A stretch of DNA of 6,512 nucleotides, taken from positions 1-6,512 of the forward strand of contig CAMWTD010000127.1 in assembly GCA_947177085.1 (NCBI GenBank), written 5' to 3'. Below are positions 5,740-6,512 of this stretch, one piece after another (position 1 is the first letter of the stretch; each line of letters starts with the position of its first letter). The stretch comes from an uncultured Desulfovibrio sp. (GTDB lineage Bacteria; Desulfobacterota; Desulfovibrionia; Desulfovibrionales; Desulfovibrionaceae). The position numbers and the translations under genes were made by a program. Below the pieces are notes generated by a model. The model saw only the letters and a list, made by a program, of their open reading frames with translations, was not told the DNA's origin and searched no databases.

Positions 5740-6288
5740 ATGCGCCTGGGCGTGCTTCTGGCCCTTCTGGCGTCGATTTTCTGGGCGCAGGCTGCCCATG
5801 CGTGGGAAGCCTTCACTCCGCGCAAGGCCACGGCCTATGTGGTCGCGGTGGAGGAGGGCAACCTCATCTCCGTGGCTGACCGGTGGGGCAAGAAAAGCGC
5901 GGACTATGTCATCAGCCTCTACGGCATCGGCATCCCCACCGAGGACCAGCCCTTCGGCAGGGAGGCGCGGGCCACGCTCCTCAGGCTCTTGCGGCCCGGG
6001 GCGCGAGTCATCGTCAGCATCGTCGGCGAAGTGGGAGGCGGCGTGGTCAGCGCGCTCGTGCAGGTGGACGGCCGCTCGGTGAACAATCTTCTGGTGGATG
6101 AGGGGCTCGCCTGGGTGGACAGGGCCACCTGCAAGGCCATGCTCTGCCGCCGCTGGCATATCGAGGAGCACAGCGCCATCAAGGAAAGACGCGGCATCTG
6201 GAGCCTCAACATGTCAAGCCCGCCCTGGCAGTGGGGCGGCAATACGGGCGCGACGGCAAAGACGCGCCCCGACGGGAAGCAGCCATGA
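5740..6288 (+). CDS. Secreted SNase-fold (thermonuclease-like) protein lacking catalytic residues
   Basis: This 182-residue precursor begins with a signal peptide: M-R-L, then a hydrophobic core, then AQAAHA with likely cleavage after A21, so the product is periplasmic or exported. The mature part follows the staphylococcal nuclease (TNase, PF00565) pattern: a strand ATAYVVAVEEGN, then YVISLYGIGIPTEDQPFGREAR (56-77), GARVIVSIV (87-95), VDGRSVNNLLVDEGLAWVD (109-127), a C131/C136 pair, and a helix ending ERRGIW (149-154). Aligned by eye, the nuclease triad Arg35, Glu43 and Arg87 falls on S59, T67 and a glycine near 100. The calcium-binding Asp40 falls on G64, and the usual DGD is replaced by EEG (38-40). 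It therefore looks like a non-catalytic SNase-fold protein that may bind a ligand or protein. The C-terminal tail after W165 is probably disordered. Its TGA overlaps the next gene's ATG. It has no sequence link to iron transport. Confidence 0.8.
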   Translation: MRLGVLLALLASIFWAQAAHAWEAFTPRKATAYVVAVEEGNLISVADRWGKKSADYVISLYGIGIPTEDQPFGREARATLLRLLRPGARVIVSIVGEVGGGVVSALVQVDGRSVNNLLVDEGLAWVDRATCKAMLCRRWHIEEHSAIKERRGIWSLNMSSPPWQWGGNTGATAKTRPDGKQP

Positions 6289-6512
6289 AAGGATCTGTTG
6301 CGCAGGAAGTGAAGCAGTTCGAGGCGGACTGGAAGCAAGACCCCCTCCATGTGAAGCCGGCCTTTGAAGCCTGGGAGCAGTTTCTTGCGGGCCTTGCGGA
6401 CGTGAGCCTGGATTTCAAGGCCCGCCCCGGCATCAGCTATTCCCTGCGCGCGCGCCACGCCGCGCAGCCGGCGCGCGAGCTGTTCGTGCTGGTGGATGTG
6501 GTGGACGCCGAG
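6285..6512 (+). CDS. Hypothetical protein, N-terminal part (runs off right edge)
   Basis: An open frame of 76 codons starts with the ATG at 6285-6287, which overlaps the TGA of the SNase-fold gene (ATGA), and is still open at the window end. The visible sequence starts MKGSVAQEVKQFEADW, continues with a helix-rich part, then VSLDFKARPGISYSLRARH and a strand-like ELFVLVDVVDAE. There is no signal peptide or membrane helix, so a cytoplasmic location is likely. I do not assign it to a named family. The four-base overlap points to translational coupling with the upstream gene, and no strong ribosome binding site is seen (only GGGAAG at 6274-6279). Coding use resembles the neighbours. Confidence 0.75.
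   Translation, partial: MKGSVAQEVKQFEADWKQDPLHVKPAFEAWEQFLAGLADVSLDFKARPGISYSLRARHAAQPARELFVLVDVVDAE

Noticed and set aside
4357..6171. A 604-codon open frame on the minus strand across feoB and the SNase-fold gene.
   Set aside because: It is the antisense shadow of GC-rich genes: its translation is rich in Gly, His, Arg and Glu without domain pattern, and the plus-strand genes there are well-conserved families.

Overview
The window is GC-rich chromosomal DNA from a Gram-negative bacterium. The base composition, the secreted and inner-membrane protein types, and a Fur-type operator next to a FeoB of this architecture fit a sulfate-reducing Desulfovibrio-like deltaproteobacterium. The taxon is inferred; there is no rRNA or other marker gene here to confirm it. 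All genes look intact. There is no insertion sequence, CRISPR array, tRNA or rRNA. The longest gene-free stretch is the 241-base divergent spacer at 58-298.

Layout, left to right. (1) The first 19 codons of an HU-family DNA-binding protein lie on the minus strand at the left edge. (2) On the plus strand follows cinA (299-1603), a two-domain CinA (nucleotide pyrophosphatase-like domain plus PncC-type amidase). (3) An 83-base gap with a small hairpin leads to a HlyD/EmrA-type membrane fusion protein (1687-2871) with no transporter partner after it in the window. (4) A markedly AT-rich 165-base spacer carries a strong Fur-box-like palindrome lying inside a promoter. (5) A 91-residue DUF2325 protein (3037-3312) comes next. 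(6) A second promoter and a second Fur-box-like palindrome precede feoB (3409-5628), the ferrous iron transporter. (7) An 18-bp stem-loop follows feoB. (8) A secreted SNase-fold protein (5740-6288) comes next; by eye it has lost all the nuclease catalytic residues. Its stop overlaps the start of (9) an unrecognised protein that runs off the right edge.

The coherent functional unit is the iron block at about 2890-5700. Two operators with the same core, AATGAA-N-TTCATT, put both the DUF2325 gene and feoB under probable Fur repression, so that ferrous iron uptake is induced when iron is scarce. FeoA, the usual small partner of FeoB, is not encoded here. A cysteine-containing DUF2325 protein sits in its place. 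This is the most interesting feature of the window, although the role of the DUF2325 protein is only inferred from its position.
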